This document shows positions 18,288 through 28,415 of a stretch of 40,885 nt of DNA, one piece after another. The stretch's first letter is position 1, and every line of letters starts with the position of its first letter. The stretch comes from Eubacteriales bacterium (GTDB lineage: Bacteria; Bacillota; Clostridia; Saccharofermentanales; DTU023). The notes beneath the pieces are model-generated. The model ran no database searches and had not been told where the DNA came from. It saw only the letters and a list, made by a program, of their open reading frames with translations. Made by a program: the position numbers and the translations under genes. The stretch covers positions 1 through 40,885 of the forward strand of contig JAUNVU010000008.1 of assembly GCA_030537525.1 (NCBI GenBank). The letters run 5' to 3'.

Positions 18288-19916
18288 ATGAATTTATTTT
18301 CTAAGAAATTACTAGCAGCCGTAATGGCTCTACTCTTAATGCTGCCTCTAGCTGCCTGTCAAAAAGGCGTTCGAGATGGCAAGGTAGAAGGAACAACAGA
18401 AACTGAAACGCAAAATGACGAGCAGGGAGCTGAATCTGCAGTCGATCCGATAGCTGGTCTCAAGGAATCAATGGAACAGACCTATGAACTAGGTCAGCCA
18501 TTCATTGATGAGCCAGCGCTTGAGGTCAATGGCGAAGTCTTAGCTGTTAAGGTGCTGAATTTTTACGCTGCATTGGCAGCTAAGGCCGTCAGAGCCGATT
18601 TAAATGGCAATCTATTTAGTGCAGAAGGTCAAGAAATACTCGCTCAACCTCTGGAGAAGGATTCAGAAGAAACCGTAAGAGACAAGGTTCTCGAGTACAG
18701 CATTCGTCAAGCAATCATGGATAAGGTTTGCATAGAAATGGCGAAAGCCGAAAATTATACTTCTGAGGATGATGCTCAAGCCGTTGTCGATCAGATTTTA
18801 GGGCAAGTTACCATGTTAGCTCTCCAAAATGACTTCGAACCTGAAAAACTCTTGAGCTATAACTATGGCTGGGGTGTGGATACAGAGCTATTTGCCGAGC
18901 TTATTAAGAATTACTTCTATGCCGAACAATACCGTAATTCCAAGGCTAAGGAGTACAAGTTCACTGATGCAGATTTAAATCAGGAATACGAAGAAAATAA
19001 GGACAAGCTTGAACAGATTACCTTCCGCGCCCTGCGTTTTGGCCCAGACAGTGCCGACTATTTCTCGCCAGAGACATTGGCCAAGATTGAAAAGGCGGAC
19101 GAATTCAAGCCAGAACTCTTCAAGGATCAGGCGGAGAATGCGGAGCTTTCAGCAGAAGAATTGGCTGATAATGCTAAGCTGAGAGCAGAGTCTATGCAGA
19201 AGCGAATCAAGAGTGAAGATGACTTTGTTAAACTGCAGGCGCTGTATGCCACTGCTATGATTCGCGAAGAGCTTGCCAAGAATCCCGAGGCCAGTTTGCA
19301 GAAACTCGTCGTTGAACAGGTGCCTGAAGAAATGCGCAGCTTCCTCACAGACAAGGACAGAAAGTCTGGCGACAGCGAAATTATCGAGAGCGACTTCGGC
19401 ACTTGGTTATTACTCTATGTAGATAAGGGTCGGAACAAGGATAAGACCTACACCACCCGTCAAGTTTTGATCTCTCCCACTGATCCAGAGTCAGACGAAG
19501 CCTGGGAAGAAGCCGAGAAGAAGGCTGAAGAACTCTTAAAAGAGTTCAAGAAGAATGATCCTAGTGAAGAGAAATTTGCAAAACTAGCGAATGAAGAGAG
19601 CATGGATCCAGGCAACCAGGGAGGAAAGGGTGGACTATATGAACAAGTTCAAGTAGGACAATTTGTACCAGAATATGAGGCCTGGGCGCTAGATCCTAAG
19701 CGTCAGAAGGGCGATGTGGAAATTGTCAAGACGACGCACGGTTACCATATAATCTACTTTATCGGCCTAGATGAGGAAGTTTGGAAACTACAAGTTAAAA
19801 GAGGTCTAGAATTAAAGAAGACAAAGGAATGGCTAGATGAATTGATCGAAGAGCAAGAGTATAAAGAGCTTGAAGGTATGAAATACGTAGCACCACTAGC
19901 AGACAGCTTTAAATAG
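18288..19916 (+). CDS. PrsA-like foldase lipoprotein, parvulin paralogue
   Basis: A 542-residue lipoprotein; the signal peptide ends LPLAAC with the lipidated Cys24. The body has the same plan as the gene before it: a helical N-domain (EVLAVKVLNFYAALAAK), a charged middle and a parvulin-like domain (about 385-490). In this domain the usual ARHIL is TTRQVLI, so the conserved first His is Gln, while the closing HGYHIIYFIG is kept. Isomerase activity may be reduced and a holdase-type chaperone role is possible. AAGGAG precedes the ATG. It is co-transcribed with the membrane-anchored paralogue, which suggests an old tandem duplication with different membrane anchors. Confidence 0.88.
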   Translation: MNLFSKKLLAAVMALLLMLPLAACQKGVRDGKVEGTTETETQNDEQGAESAVDPIAGLKESMEQTYELGQPFIDEPALEVNGEVLAVKVLNFYAALAAKAVRADLNGNLFSAEGQEILAQPLEKDSEETVRDKVLEYSIRQAIMDKVCIEMAKAENYTSEDDAQAVVDQILGQVTMLALQNDFEPEKLLSYNYGWGVDTELFAELIKNYFYAEQYRNSKAKEYKFTDADLNQEYEENKDKLEQITFRALRFGPDSADYFSPETLAKIEKADEFKPELFKDQAENAELSAEELADNAKLRAESMQKRIKSEDDFVKLQALYATAMIREELAKNPEASLQKLVVEQVPEEMRSFLTDKDRKSGDSEIIESDFGTWLLLYVDKGRNKDKTYTTRQVLISPTDPESDEAWEEAEKKAEELLKEFKKNDPSEEKFAKLANEESMDPGNQGGKGGLYEQVQVGQFVPEYEAWALDPKRQKGDVEIVKTTHGYHIIYFIGLDEEVWKLQVKRGLELKKTKEWLDELIEEQEYKELEGMKYVAPLADSFK

Positions 19917-19930
19917 AATTTAAGAAAATG

Positions 19931-19967
19931 AGAATGGCGGGAGGATGAGAACCGCCATTCTTATGCT
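19931..19967 (+). terminator. Terminator after the foldase operon
   Basis: AGAATGGCGG pairs perfectly with CCGCCATTCT across an 11-base loop and is followed by a weak T-rich stretch. The stem is strong, the T-run poor. Confidence 0.7.
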
Positions 19968-20001
19968 TAAAAAATTTAAGCGAGAAGAGAAAATGTTTAA
20001 G

Positions 20002-20021
20002 TTTAAGTGAATTTAAGTGAA
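20002..20021 (+). repeat. Tandem 10-bp repeat in AT-rich DNA upstream of the rpoB promoter
   Basis: TTTAAGTGAA occurs twice in a row, inside an AT-rich stretch (19973-20035) ending 15 bases before the -35. It could act as an UP element that recruits the alpha C-terminal domain, or as a regulator site. The rest of the 320-base gap holds the promoter and leader listed separately. Confidence 0.5.
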
Positions 20022-20049
20022 TTAAATTGATGAATGGAGTTAGAGGTCC

Positions 20050-20079
20050 TTGACAGACCTATCTTAATGCTGCTAGAAT
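20050..20079 (+). promoter_or_regulatory. Promoter of rpoB-rpoC
   Basis: A perfect -35, TTGACA (20050-20055), an 18-base spacer and TAGAAT (20074-20079), with an extended -10 TGC. This is the best promoter in the window. Transcription should start near 20086. Confidence 0.9.
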
Positions 20080-20085
20080 TCATAA

Positions 20086-20236
20086 ATGCGCCAATATCTC
20101 TTCAGGGCGAAATTTCGCCTAGATGCGATGGCGCAAAATACAGCAATTACGCTGTAATTATAGCAGCAGAGCCAGCATCGTCAAGTGGCGCGAGGCGGTG
20201 TTTAGGCAGAGAGCGTCAATCGTGAGGTGATCATTG
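20086..20236 (+). promoter_or_regulatory. Structured 5' leader of rpoB mRNA
   Basis: The leader is about 150 bases. TGCGCCA (20087-20093) pairs with TGGCGCA (20129-20135), enclosing the 14-base palindrome at 20106-20119 (GGCGAAA/TTTCGCC). A second hairpin follows: TACAGC, loop AATTAC, GCTGTA (20139-20156). No terminator is evident. An autogenous or stability role is possible. It is not an L10 leader in the usual place, since rplJ is absent here. Confidence 0.5.
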
Positions 20237-23200
20237 ATGGTAAAACCGGTTCAATACGGCCGCACTGAGCGGATGTCGTATTCGAAGATCGAGGAAGTTC
20301 TAGATATTCCCCATTTAATGGAGATTCAGAAGGCCAGTTATAAGTGGTTTTTGGATGAAGGGTTGATGGAAGCCCTACACGACATGTCTCCAATCAGAGA
20401 TTTTTCAGGGGATATAGAGCTTTCTTTTTTAGAGAAAGAATTCGATATAGAACACCCCACACACTCGATTGCCGAGTGTAAGGAGCGTGACAGCAACTAT
20501 GCTGCTCCCCTACGTGTTAAGGTGCGCTTGCATAATAAGCGTGATGACGTAGTTAAGGAGCAGTTAATCTACATTGGCGAGTTCCCCATCATGACAGAAA
20601 CAGGCACCTTCATCATTAATGGTGCTGAGCGGGCAGTTGTTTCTCAACTTGTACGCTCGCCAGGAGCATATTTTGATAGATCTAAGGATAAGAATAATAA
20701 CAATATTTACAGCGGCCAGATTATTCCAAACCGTGGAGCTTGGCTAGAGTACGAGAGTGATGGTAACGGCTTATTTTGGGTCCGCGTAGATCGTAATCGT
20801 AAATTCCACCTATCCATTTTCTTAAGGGCTCTAGGTTATGGTCAAGATCAAGAGATCATCGATCTTCTGGGTAAGGAAGAGAGACTACTTGCGACCATGG
20901 AGCGCGATGGTTGTCGCAATATTGATGAGGGTTTACAAGAGCTCTTTAGGAAATTGCGTCCAGGTGAGGTCTATACAGCAGAAGGTGCCAGTAATTATCT
21001 GCGCAATCTATTCTTCGATCCAAATCGCTATGACTTGGCTCATGTCGGTATATACAAACTCAATAAGAAGTTATCACTGGCATTACGTCTAATCGGTCAT
21101 GAAGCAGCCGAAACTGTTGTTTCTCCTAGTGGTGAGATTTTAGTCGAAGCAGGCCAGGTAATTAAGCGAGAAGAGGCTTTTGCCATTCAAAATGCTGGAG
21201 TCAACTCGGTTTTAGTCAGACCCCTAATTCTCATCGGTGATCAGTTACAACGTGGTGAAGAAGAGATCAAGGTGGTCGGCAATAATCGTGTAAATCTTGC
21301 TATTTGGCTTGAGAATCACTTTGGTGAGAAAGAGCTCAAGAGCTTCGACTTAGACTCCTTGGACATCAAGGAAGATGTTTATCTACCTGTTCTTGAGGAA
21401 TTGGTCAAGGAGGCCGAGAGTCAGGCCAAGCCTATGCAGGTTCTCCACAGATTACTCAAGGATAATAAGAACTCGCTGTTGCCGAGAAGCTTAACGGTTG
21501 AAGATATTGTCGCGTCAATCTCTTATTTCATCGGCATTGAACACGGGATTGGTCATATTGATGATATAGACCACCTCGGCAACCGCCGTATTCGCTCTGT
21601 TGGCGAGCTGATGCAGAATGCGGTGCGGACTGGTTTTGCGAGAATGGACCGCTCAGTTCGTGAGCGCATGCAGTCTACAGACATGGCGACTGCGACTCCA
21701 CAACAGATTATCAATACTAGACCGGTATCTGCGGCAATTAAGGAATTCTTCGGCTCTTCGCAGCTATCGCAGTTCCTTGACCAGCCAAACCCACTGGCTG
21801 AATTGACCCATAAGCGCCGTCTGTCTGCTCTTGGTCCAGGCGGTCTATCTCGAGAACGGGCCAATTTCGAAGTTCGTGACGTCCACGCTTCTCATTACGG
21901 CAGAATGTGTCCCATTGAGACGCCAGAGGGACCGAATATCGGCCTGATTGTCTCCCTTGCGACTTATGCGAGAGTCAATCACTATGGTTTCATTGAGACT
22001 CCCTACCGCGTCTACGACAAGAAAAAGGGTATTGTCACTGATGAAATTCGCTATATGACAGCTGACGAGGAAGACTATTTCTACATTGCCCAGGCCAATG
22101 AGCCCCTCGATGAAGAGGGTCACTTCCTAAATAAGCGCATTGTCTGTCGCTATATTGACCAATTTGTCGAAGTAGATCCAGAAGATGTCGATCTAATGGA
22201 CGTCTCTCCGAAACAGCTAGTTTCTGTGGCAACTTCACTCATTCCCTTCCTCGGCAACGACGACGCTTCTCGGGCCCTAATGGGTTCTAACATGCAGCGT
22301 CAGGCCGTGCCTGTCATCCGCCCAGAAGCGCCAATTGTTGGTACAGGCATGGAGTACCGTGTGGCTAAGGACTCTGGTATTTGCGAAGTAGCTAAGCGTG
22401 ATGGAACAGTCAAGTTTGTCGCTTGTGATGAAATAGTTGTTGACTGTGGTGATGGCGAAACCGATACCTATAAACTTACGAAGTATCGTCGCTCTAACCA
22501 GGGCACATGTGATAATCAGCGGCCTCTAGTGAGAGCGGGCCAGAAGGTCAAGGCTGGTGATATTATCGCTGACGGTCCTTCTACTGATAATGGCGAATTG
22601 GCTCTAGGCAGAAACGTCTTAATCGGCTTCATGACCTGGGAAGGGTATAACTACGAAGACGCCGTCTTGATCAGTGAGCGTCTAGTCAAGGATGACGTCT
22701 ACACCTCGATCCACATAGAAGAATACGAGTGTGAGGCCAGAGATACCAAGCTGGGTCCAGAGGAGATTACAAGAGAAATCCCCAACGTTTCCGATGATAT
22801 GCTCAGAGATCTCGACGAAAATGGCATCATCCGTATTGGCGCAGAAGTCAATGCAGGCGATATTTTGGTTGGTAAGATCTCGCCAAAGGGTGAAACTGAG
22901 CTGACTCCAGAAGAACGTCTCTATAGAGCTATCTTTGGCGAGAAGATTCGCGAAGTCCGTGACACCTCTACCAGAGTGCCTCACGGAGAGTCTGGTATCG
23001 TTGTCGAGGTGCGCGAATTTACCAGAGATAATGGTGATGAGTTGAAACACGGCGTCACTCGCTTAGTTCGTGTCTATGTCGCAAAGAAGCATAAGATTTC
23101 AGTTGGTGACAAGATGGCGGGACGCCACGGTAACAAGGGTGTTATCTCCAGAGTTCTACCAGAAGAGGATATGCCCTTCATGCCAGACGGTACTCCCCTC

Positions 23201-23968
23201 GATATTGTTTTGAACCCGTTGGGTATTCCCTCACGTATGAACCTCGGTCAGCTACTTGAAGTTCATCTGGGACTGGCTGCGAAGAAATTGGGCTGGAAGG
23301 TTGCAACCCCGATCTTTGACGGTGCAAGTGAGGAAGATATCTCTGAAGCCTTTAAGCTGGCTGGCATGGATCCAGACGGCAAAACCATCCTCTATGATGG
23401 ACGTACGGGCGAACCTTTCGAATCCAGAGTAACTGTCGGCATCATGTACTACTTGAAGCTGATCCATCTGGTCGATGATAAGATCCACGCCAGATCCATT
23501 GGCCCATACTCATTAGTCACTCAGCAGCCCCTAGGCGGTAAGGCCCAATTTGGTGGTCAGCGCTTCGGTGAAATGGAAGTTTGGGCTCTAGAGGCTTATG
23601 GTGCAGCTAATACACTGCAAGAAATTCTCACGGTCAAGTCTGATGACATCAAGGGCAGAACAAGAACCTACGAGTCCATAGTCAAGGGTGAAAATATACC
23701 AGAACCAGGTGTACCCGAGGCATTCCGTGTACTAGTTAAGGAGCTGCAGTCACTCGCTTTGGATGTCGACCTATATGAAGACGATCAGAAGATTCAAGAT
23801 ATGCAAAAACGGCTTGAAGCCGCGGAGACCGAAGGTGGGGATAGCAAATTAGACCCCGAATCCTTCAGCGACTTCTTCGACGAGGGAGTATCAGAAGCCT
23901 TCGAAGCAGCTGGTTTCTCGACTACAGATCTCGCTACTGAAGCTCAAAAGGCTAATCAGGAAGACTAA
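20237..23968 (+). CDS. rpoB: RNA polymerase beta subunit
   Basis: A 1243-residue beta subunit. The rifampicin-binding region (about bases 21750-21930) has [23 protein letters not shown] and ends [13 protein letters not shown]; the residues most often changed in rifampicin resistance (D in LDQ, H in THKRR, S in RRLS) are the sensitive type. The C-terminal region has [11 protein letters not shown], the [24 protein letters not shown] block, and an acidic tail. ATG at 20237 is preferred over a TTG three bases upstream; GAGGTGA (20224-20230) is well placed for it. It begins the rpoB-rpoC operon without rplJ or rplL in front, so it stands apart from the L7/L12 genes. Confidence 0.98.
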   Translation: MVKPVQYGRTERMSYSKIEEVLDIPHLMEIQKASYKWFLDEGLMEALHDMSPIRDFSGDIELSFLEKEFDIEHPTHSIAECKERDSNYAAPLRVKVRLHNKRDDVVKEQLIYIGEFPIMTETGTFIINGAERAVVSQLVRSPGAYFDRSKDKNNNNIYSGQIIPNRGAWLEYESDGNGLFWVRVDRNRKFHLSIFLRALGYGQDQEIIDLLGKEERLLATMERDGCRNIDEGLQELFRKLRPGEVYTAEGASNYLRNLFFDPNRYDLAHVGIYKLNKKLSLALRLIGHEAAETVVSPSGEILVEAGQVIKREEAFAIQNAGVNSVLVRPLILIGDQLQRGEEEIKVVGNNRVNLAIWLENHFGEKELKSFDLDSLDIKEDVYLPVLEELVKEAESQAKPMQVLHRLLKDNKNSLLPRSLTVEDIVASISYFIGIEHGIGHIDDIDHLGNRRIRSVGELMQNAVRTGFARMDRSVRERMQSTDMATATPQQIINTRPVSAAIKEFFGSSQLSQFLDQPNPLAELTHKRRLSALGPGGLSRERANFEVRDVHASHYGRMCPIETPEGPNIGLIVSLATYARVNHYGFIETPYRVYDKKKGIVTDEIRYMTADEEDYFYIAQANEPLDEEGHFLNKRIVCRYIDQFVEVDPEDVDLMDVSPKQLVSVATSLIPFLGNDDASRALMGSNMQRQAVPVIRPEAPIVGTGMEYRVAKDSGICEVAKRDGTVKFVACDEIVVDCGDGETDTYKLTKYRRSNQGTCDNQRPLVRAGQKVKAGDIIADGPSTDNGELALGRNVLIGFMTWEGYNYEDAVLISERLVKDDVYTSIHIEEYECEARDTKLGPEEITREIPNVSDDMLRDLDENGIIRIGAEVNAGDILVGKISPKGETELTPEERLYRAIFGEKIREVRDTSTRVPHGESGIVVEVREFTRDNGDELKHGVTRLVRVYVAKKHKISVGDKMAGRHGNKGVISRVLPEEDMPFMPDGTPLDIVLNPLGIPSRMNLGQLLEVHLGLAAKKLGWKVATPIFDGASEEDISEAFKLAGMDPDGKTILYDGRTGEPFESRVTVGIMYYLKLIHLVDDKIHARSIGPYSLVTQQPLGGKAQFGGQRFGEMEVWALEAYGAANTLQEILTVKSDDIKGRTRTYESIVKGENIPEPGVPEAFRVLVKELQSLALDVDLYEDDQKIQDMQKRLEAAETEGGDSKLDPESFSDFFDEGVSEAFEAAGFSTTDLATEAQKANQED

Positions 23969-23985
23969 GAAAGTTCAGGTGTCAA

Positions 23986-26900
23986 ATGTCAGAAATCAAT
24001 AATTTTTCAGCCATTGGAATTAGTCTGGCCTCCCCAGAGACCATTTTGGAGTGGTCGCGCGGCGAAGTTAAGAAGCCTGAAACGATCAACTACCGTACTT
24101 TGAAGCCAGAACGTGACGGCCTCTTCTGTGAGCGAATTTTCGGTCCAACGAAGGACTGGGAATGTCACTGTGGCAAGTACAAGAAAGTACGATACAGAGG
24201 CATAGTCTGTGACCGCTGTGGTGTTGAAGTCACAAGAGCCAATGTTCGCCGCGAGCGCATGGGTCACATTCAATTGGCAGCTCCTTGTTCGCATATTTGG
24301 TACTTCCGGGGCATACCCTCGAGAATGGGTTTAATCCTCGATATGAAGCCAAGAGATATCGAGAAGGTGCTCTACTTCGCTTCTTATGTCGTGCTCGACC
24401 CAGGCGATACGAAATTTGAATACAAGGAGATTATCTCCGAACAGCAATATCGTCTGGCCCGAGAGGAATTTGGTCGACACAATTTCGATGCCAGAATGGG
24501 TGCTGAGGCTATTAAGGTACTGTTAGAACAGATTGATATAGATACCCTGGCAACGGATTTGAGAGCCGAGCTGCGTGAATCTCGTGGTCAGAAGCGCGTC
24601 CGCCTGATCAAACGATTAGAAGTAGTCGAGGCCTTCAAGAAGAGCAAGAACAAGCCCGAGTGGATGGTCCTAGACGTCTTACCAGTTCTGCCACCTGAGC
24701 TCAGGCCTATGGTTCAGCTGGATGGCGGCAGATTCGCCACCTCAGACTTAAATGATCTCTATAGAAGAGTTATTAATAGGAATAATCGTCTATCGAAGCT
24801 CCTATCCCTAGGTGCTCCCGATATCATAATCAGAAATGAGAAACGCATGCTGCAAGAGGCGGTAGACGCACTCATCGACAATGGTAGACGTGGCCGTCCT
24901 GTCACTGGTGCCTCAAACCGCGCGCTGAAATCTCTTTCAGACTTGCTAAAGGGTAAGCAGGGTCGTTTCCGTCAGAACCTACTTGGTAAGCGTGTTGACT
25001 ACTCTGGTCGCTCCGTCATCGTAGTCGGTCCAGAGCTCAAGCTGCACCAATGTGGTCTGCCGAAGGAAATGGCGCTTGAGCTATTCAAGCCATTTATCAT
25101 GCGTGAAATTGTCAAGGCAGGTCATGCCCACAATATTAAGACAGCTAGAAGATTAGTTGAGCGTGGTACTGATTTAGTCTGGGACATCCTAGATGAGGTT
25201 ATCGAAGACCATCCCGTTCTCTTGAACCGTGCACCTACACTGCATAGACTGTCTATCCAGGCTTTTGAACCTATCCTCGTAGAAGGGCGTGCGATCAAAT
25301 TACATCCACTAGTCTGTAATGCTTACAACGCCGACTTCGACGGTGACCAGATGTCGGTCTATGTACCACTTTCAGTGGAGGCACAGGCTGAGGCCCGCTT
25401 CCTGATGCTCTCGAGCAATAACCTCTTGAAGCCGCAGGATGGCAAGCCGATTACTGTTCCGACACAGGATATGGTCCTGGGTGTTTACTACATGACTATG
25501 CTGAAAGATGGAGCCGTAGGTGAGGGTCGGGCCTTCTCTTCATTGGATGAGGCCATCATGGCCTATCAGCAGCACGAATTGGCCCTCCACGCTCGTATTA
25601 AGGTTCGCATGGACCGTGAGTTTAATGGTGAGCCTCGTCGTGGCATAGTCGAGTCTTCACTAGGTAGATTGCTCTTCAACCAGATCATTCCGCAGAATCT
25701 CGACTTCGTCGACAGAAGTGATGAAGGCAATATCTTCAAGCTAGAATGCGACTTCATCGTTGGTAAGAAGCAGCTGGGACAGATTATTGACCGCTGCATA
25801 CAGAACAACGGCATGAGCTATACGGCTGAGATGCTAGACAGAATCAAGGCGCTTGGCTACCACTATTCTACAGTCGGTGGTATTTCGCTCGGTATTTTCG
25901 ACATGGTCATTCCCGATATTAAGGAAGATCTGATTCGCGAAGCTGATGAAAAGGTTGATTTTATCAATATGCAACATCAGCGCGGTATCTTAAATGACGA
26001 TGGTCGCTACCGTGCAGTCGTCGAGATCTGGCGCGTTGCTACAGAAGAGATTACCGAGGCTCTGAAGAATAAACTGGATGAGTTTAACCCCGTCTACATG
26101 ATGAGTCAGTCTGGTGCTCGTGGTAATATCAACCAGATCAAGCAGCTCGCAGGTATGCGTGGTAATATGGTCGACACCTCTGGTAAGACACTTGAGATCC
26201 CGATCAAGTCAAACTTCCGTGAAGGTATGAACGTCCTCGAGTTCTTCATCTCCTCCCACGGTGCAAGAAAAACGCTTTCCGATACTGCTTTGAAGACAGC
26301 TGACTCTGGTTATCTGACTCGTCGTCTAGTCGACATCGCCCAAGACGTCGTCATCCGTGAAGAAGACTGCGGTACCGAGGACTATATCGAGGTCTCCGCG
26401 GTCACCGTTGGTGGTGGTAGGAAGCGCCGTGTTGTAGAGCGTTTAGCCGACAGAATTACTGGCCGCTACCTGGCAAAAGATATCTTCGATCCAGAAACTG
26501 AAGACTTAGTCTTGGCCAAAGGCGGAGTGATTAAGCGTCGCGAAGCTGAGAAGATTGAAGCTCTTGGCATCAATAAGGTGGCAGTAAGATCCAATCTCAC
26601 CTGTGAATCGCACCTCGGTGTCTGCGCCAAGTGCTATGGTAATAACCTCGCAACCAATGGTCCTGCAACTATTGGTGAAGCAGTTGGTATCATGGCTGCT
26701 CAATCCATCGGTGAACCTGGTACGCAGCTGACAATGAGAACCTTCCACATGGGTGGTATCTCCTCGTCCGATGACATCACGCAGGGTCTCCCACGTGTTG
26801 AAGAGCTCTTCGAGGCCAGGAAGCCCAAGGGTTCCGCTGTCATCTCTGAGCTTGCGGGTGTGGTTAAGATTGACGATACCGACCGCAAGAAGCATCGTGT

Positions 26901-27540
26901 GTCTATCACTAATGCGGAAGGTGAAGTAGCAGGCTACGAGATCCCCTTCTCAACCCCCTTGCTAGTAGAAGATGGTGAGGAAATAGAAGCAGGTGATCGC
27001 CTGACAGAGGGTTCTGTCAATCCCCACGACATCATGCAAATCATTGGTGCGAGAGGCGTTCAGAACTACATTATCAATGAGGTCTTGAAGGTCTATAAGA
27101 ACAACGGTGTTGATATCAATGACAAGCACATTGAAATTATCGTTCGCCAGATGCTCAGAATGGTTAAGGTCACCGATCCAGGTGATACCGACCTGATGAC
27201 TGGTTCTACAGTCTCCCTCTTCGACTTTACAGAAGCAAATAAGCGAGCCGAGGAGCGCGATGAGCTCAAGGCTTCCGGTGAACGTGTACTACTTGGTATC
27301 ACCAAGGCTTCCCTGGCAACTGAATCATTCCTCTCTGCAGCCTCCTTCCAGGAGCAGACGAGAGTCTTGACGGATGCGGCAGTCAAGGGCAAGATCGACG
27401 GCCTCTACGGATTGAAAGAGAACGTCATCATCGGTAAGCTCATTCCAGCTGGTACAGGCCTAATGCGCTATAGAAATATCACAGCCGCACCACGTACCGC
27501 TGAAAATGAGGAAATCATCAAGCAGTACGAAGTTAAGTAA
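23986..27540 (+). CDS. rpoC: RNA polymerase beta' subunit
   Basis: An 1184-residue beta' subunit. The N-terminal zinc site is C60, C62, C75 and C78. The catalytic Mg-binding motif NADFDGDQM is at about residues 448-456. The C-terminal half has the second zinc-type region ([13 protein letters not shown]) and the trigger-loop area [15 protein letters not shown]. No large insertion or split is present. It follows rpoB after 17 bases with only a weak ribosome site (CAGGTG), which suggests translational coupling to rpoB. The operon ends at the terminator just downstream. Confidence 0.98.
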   Translation: MSEINNFSAIGISLASPETILEWSRGEVKKPETINYRTLKPERDGLFCERIFGPTKDWECHCGKYKKVRYRGIVCDRCGVEVTRANVRRERMGHIQLAAPCSHIWYFRGIPSRMGLILDMKPRDIEKVLYFASYVVLDPGDTKFEYKEIISEQQYRLAREEFGRHNFDARMGAEAIKVLLEQIDIDTLATDLRAELRESRGQKRVRLIKRLEVVEAFKKSKNKPEWMVLDVLPVLPPELRPMVQLDGGRFATSDLNDLYRRVINRNNRLSKLLSLGAPDIIIRNEKRMLQEAVDALIDNGRRGRPVTGASNRALKSLSDLLKGKQGRFRQNLLGKRVDYSGRSVIVVGPELKLHQCGLPKEMALELFKPFIMREIVKAGHAHNIKTARRLVERGTDLVWDILDEVIEDHPVLLNRAPTLHRLSIQAFEPILVEGRAIKLHPLVCNAYNADFDGDQMSVYVPLSVEAQAEARFLMLSSNNLLKPQDGKPITVPTQDMVLGVYYMTMLKDGAVGEGRAFSSLDEAIMAYQQHELALHARIKVRMDREFNGEPRRGIVESSLGRLLFNQIIPQNLDFVDRSDEGNIFKLECDFIVGKKQLGQIIDRCIQNNGMSYTAEMLDRIKALGYHYSTVGGISLGIFDMVIPDIKEDLIREADEKVDFINMQHQRGILNDDGRYRAVVEIWRVATEEITEALKNKLDEFNPVYMMSQSGARGNINQIKQLAGMRGNMVDTSGKTLEIPIKSNFREGMNVLEFFISSHGARKTLSDTALKTADSGYLTRRLVDIAQDVVIREEDCGTEDYIEVSAVTVGGGRKRRVVERLADRITGRYLAKDIFDPETEDLVLAKGGVIKRREAEKIEALGINKVAVRSNLTCESHLGVCAKCYGNNLATNGPATIGEAVGIMAAQSIGEPGTQLTMRTFHMGGISSSDDITQGLPRVEELFEARKPKGSAVISELAGVVKIDDTDRKKHRVSITNAEGEVAGYEIPFSTPLLVEDGEEIEAGDRLTEGSVNPHDIMQIIGARGVQNYIINEVLKVYKNNGVDINDKHIEIIVRQMLRMVKVTDPGDTDLMTGSTVSLFDFTEANKRAEERDELKASGERVLLGITKASLATESFLSAASFQEQTRVLTDAAVKGKIDGLYGLKENVIIGKLIPAGTGLMRYRNITAAPRTAENEEIIKQYEVK

Positions 27541-27575
27541 GAATAACTAGATATATAGATAGCTAGTTTTAATCA

Positions 27576-27611
27576 AGCAGCCAGGTCCTCTGATCTGGCT
27601 GCTACTTTTTT
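27576..27611 (+). terminator. Rho-independent terminator of rpoB-rpoC
   Basis: AGCAGCCAG pairs with CTGGCTGCT across a 10-base loop; a T-run (27606-27611) follows. Confidence 0.9.
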
Positions 27612-27666
27612 AGATGGCTCGGTCTTCCAGTAAAAAGTCAATAAGTGATTTATGGATAATTCCATC

Positions 27667-27733
27667 CTGACCGAATTCACTATATCGACTATAGTCGAAA
27701 CCAACTCAAGAAAGAAAAATATATCGACTGTAG
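27667..27733 (+). other. Palindrome and direct repeat in the rpoC-ctsR gap
   Basis: The 403-base gap between rpoC and ctsR has no gene. TCGACTATAGTCGA (27685-27698) is a perfect 14-base palindrome. The word ATATCGACT recurs at 27721-27729, about 38 bases on. The palindrome overlaps a weak promoter-like pair, CTGACC (27667-27672) and TATAGT (27690-27695), 17 bases apart. It could be a second ctsR promoter with an operator, or the start of a small RNA. Function unknown. Confidence 0.35.
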
Positions 27734-27827
27734 CCCAAGCTAATTTTCTAATTCTATGATCTCCCGCGAAGAGCTATAAATGTCATAAAAGTCCATCTAT
27801 ATTTCACTTTTCCATCACAATTTACCC

Positions 27828-27856
27828 TTGCCAGTAGCAGCAGTGCTTCCTATAAT
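27828..27856 (+). promoter_or_regulatory. Promoter of ctsR-clpC
   Basis: TTGCCA (27828-27833), a 17-base spacer and a perfect TATAAT (27851-27856). A CtsR box follows directly, covering the transcript start. The mRNA leader is about 80 bases. Confidence 0.85.
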
Positions 27857-27873
27857 AGTCAAGAAAGGTCAAA
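27857..27873 (+). promoter_or_regulatory. CtsR operator
   Basis: AGTCAAGAAAGGTCAAA matches the known CtsR heptad repeat (RGTCAAA-NAN-RGTCAAA) at every defined position but one. It begins directly after the -10 hexamer, so bound CtsR would block transcription start. This predicts autorepression of ctsR-clpC, relieved by heat or protein stress. Confidence 0.88.
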
Positions 27874-27943
27874 TAGTAAAGGAAGAGCAGAAGGTTCACT
27901 TTAGACAAAGAACATATTAATAAACAGAGGAAGGAGGGAGTGT

Positions 27944-28405
27944 ATGGAACTTATCAGTGATCTCATAGAAGCGAAAATTCTCCAATTACTAGACGAAGCA
28001 GAAGGGCTTGCCCGCTTTAGTCGAAGGGATCTCGCAGATGAAGTTGGCTGCGCACCCTCGCAAGTATCGTACGTCTTACAGACAAGATTTCGCGAGAGTC
28101 CTAATTTCACTGTTTATAGCAGAAGAGGACTAGGCGGCTTCGTCGTAGTGGAGAGAAGGGGCGAGAGCCAGGCTTTGGCCAAGGTTATTGCCGAAATGCC
28201 AGAAACGCTTGCTGAAACTGAAGCTGAACAACTCTTCTCTGCCCTAGATATATTGGACAAGAATTTACTGCAGTTGATGAGGGCGGTTAGTTGTGAACTA
28301 GCTAGTCCAGAGACAAGATTTAGACAACACGAACTCAGGGCTCAATTAATTGGAGCCATGCTCAAGGCGATCCTAGGTGATGCGCCGAATATGAAAGAAG
28401 ATTAA
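27944..28405 (+). CDS. ctsR: Stress-gene repressor CtsR
   Basis: A 153-residue dimeric winged-helix repressor of clp genes. The DNA-binding helix region reads GCAPSQVSYVLQTRF, and the beta-wing is SRRGLGGFVVV, close to the Gly-rich RGGGGY wing of B. subtilis CtsR that senses heat; here one Gly is Leu. The C-terminal dimerisation domain is helical. AAGGAGG (27931-27937) precedes the ATG. In B. subtilis the operon is ctsR-mcsA-mcsB-clpC; here clpC follows directly and mcsA and mcsB are absent from the operon, so control by arginine phosphorylation cannot be assumed. The operator at 27857 fits autorepression. Confidence 0.92.
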   Translation: MELISDLIEAKILQLLDEAEGLARFSRRDLADEVGCAPSQVSYVLQTRFRESPNFTVYSRRGLGGFVVVERRGESQALAKVIAEMPETLAETEAEQLFSALDILDKNLLQLMRAVSCELASPETRFRQHELRAQLIGAMLKAILGDAPNMKED

Positions 28406-28415
28406 GGAGGCAAAA

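Noticed and set aside
20086-20236. L10-type ribosomal protein leader
   Set aside because: That leader precedes rplJ, which is not here; the stems seen do not let me assign it to a known RNA family.
26506-26895. Open frame of 129 codons on the minus strand
   Set aside because: It is antisense to a conserved part of rpoC, with no start signals.
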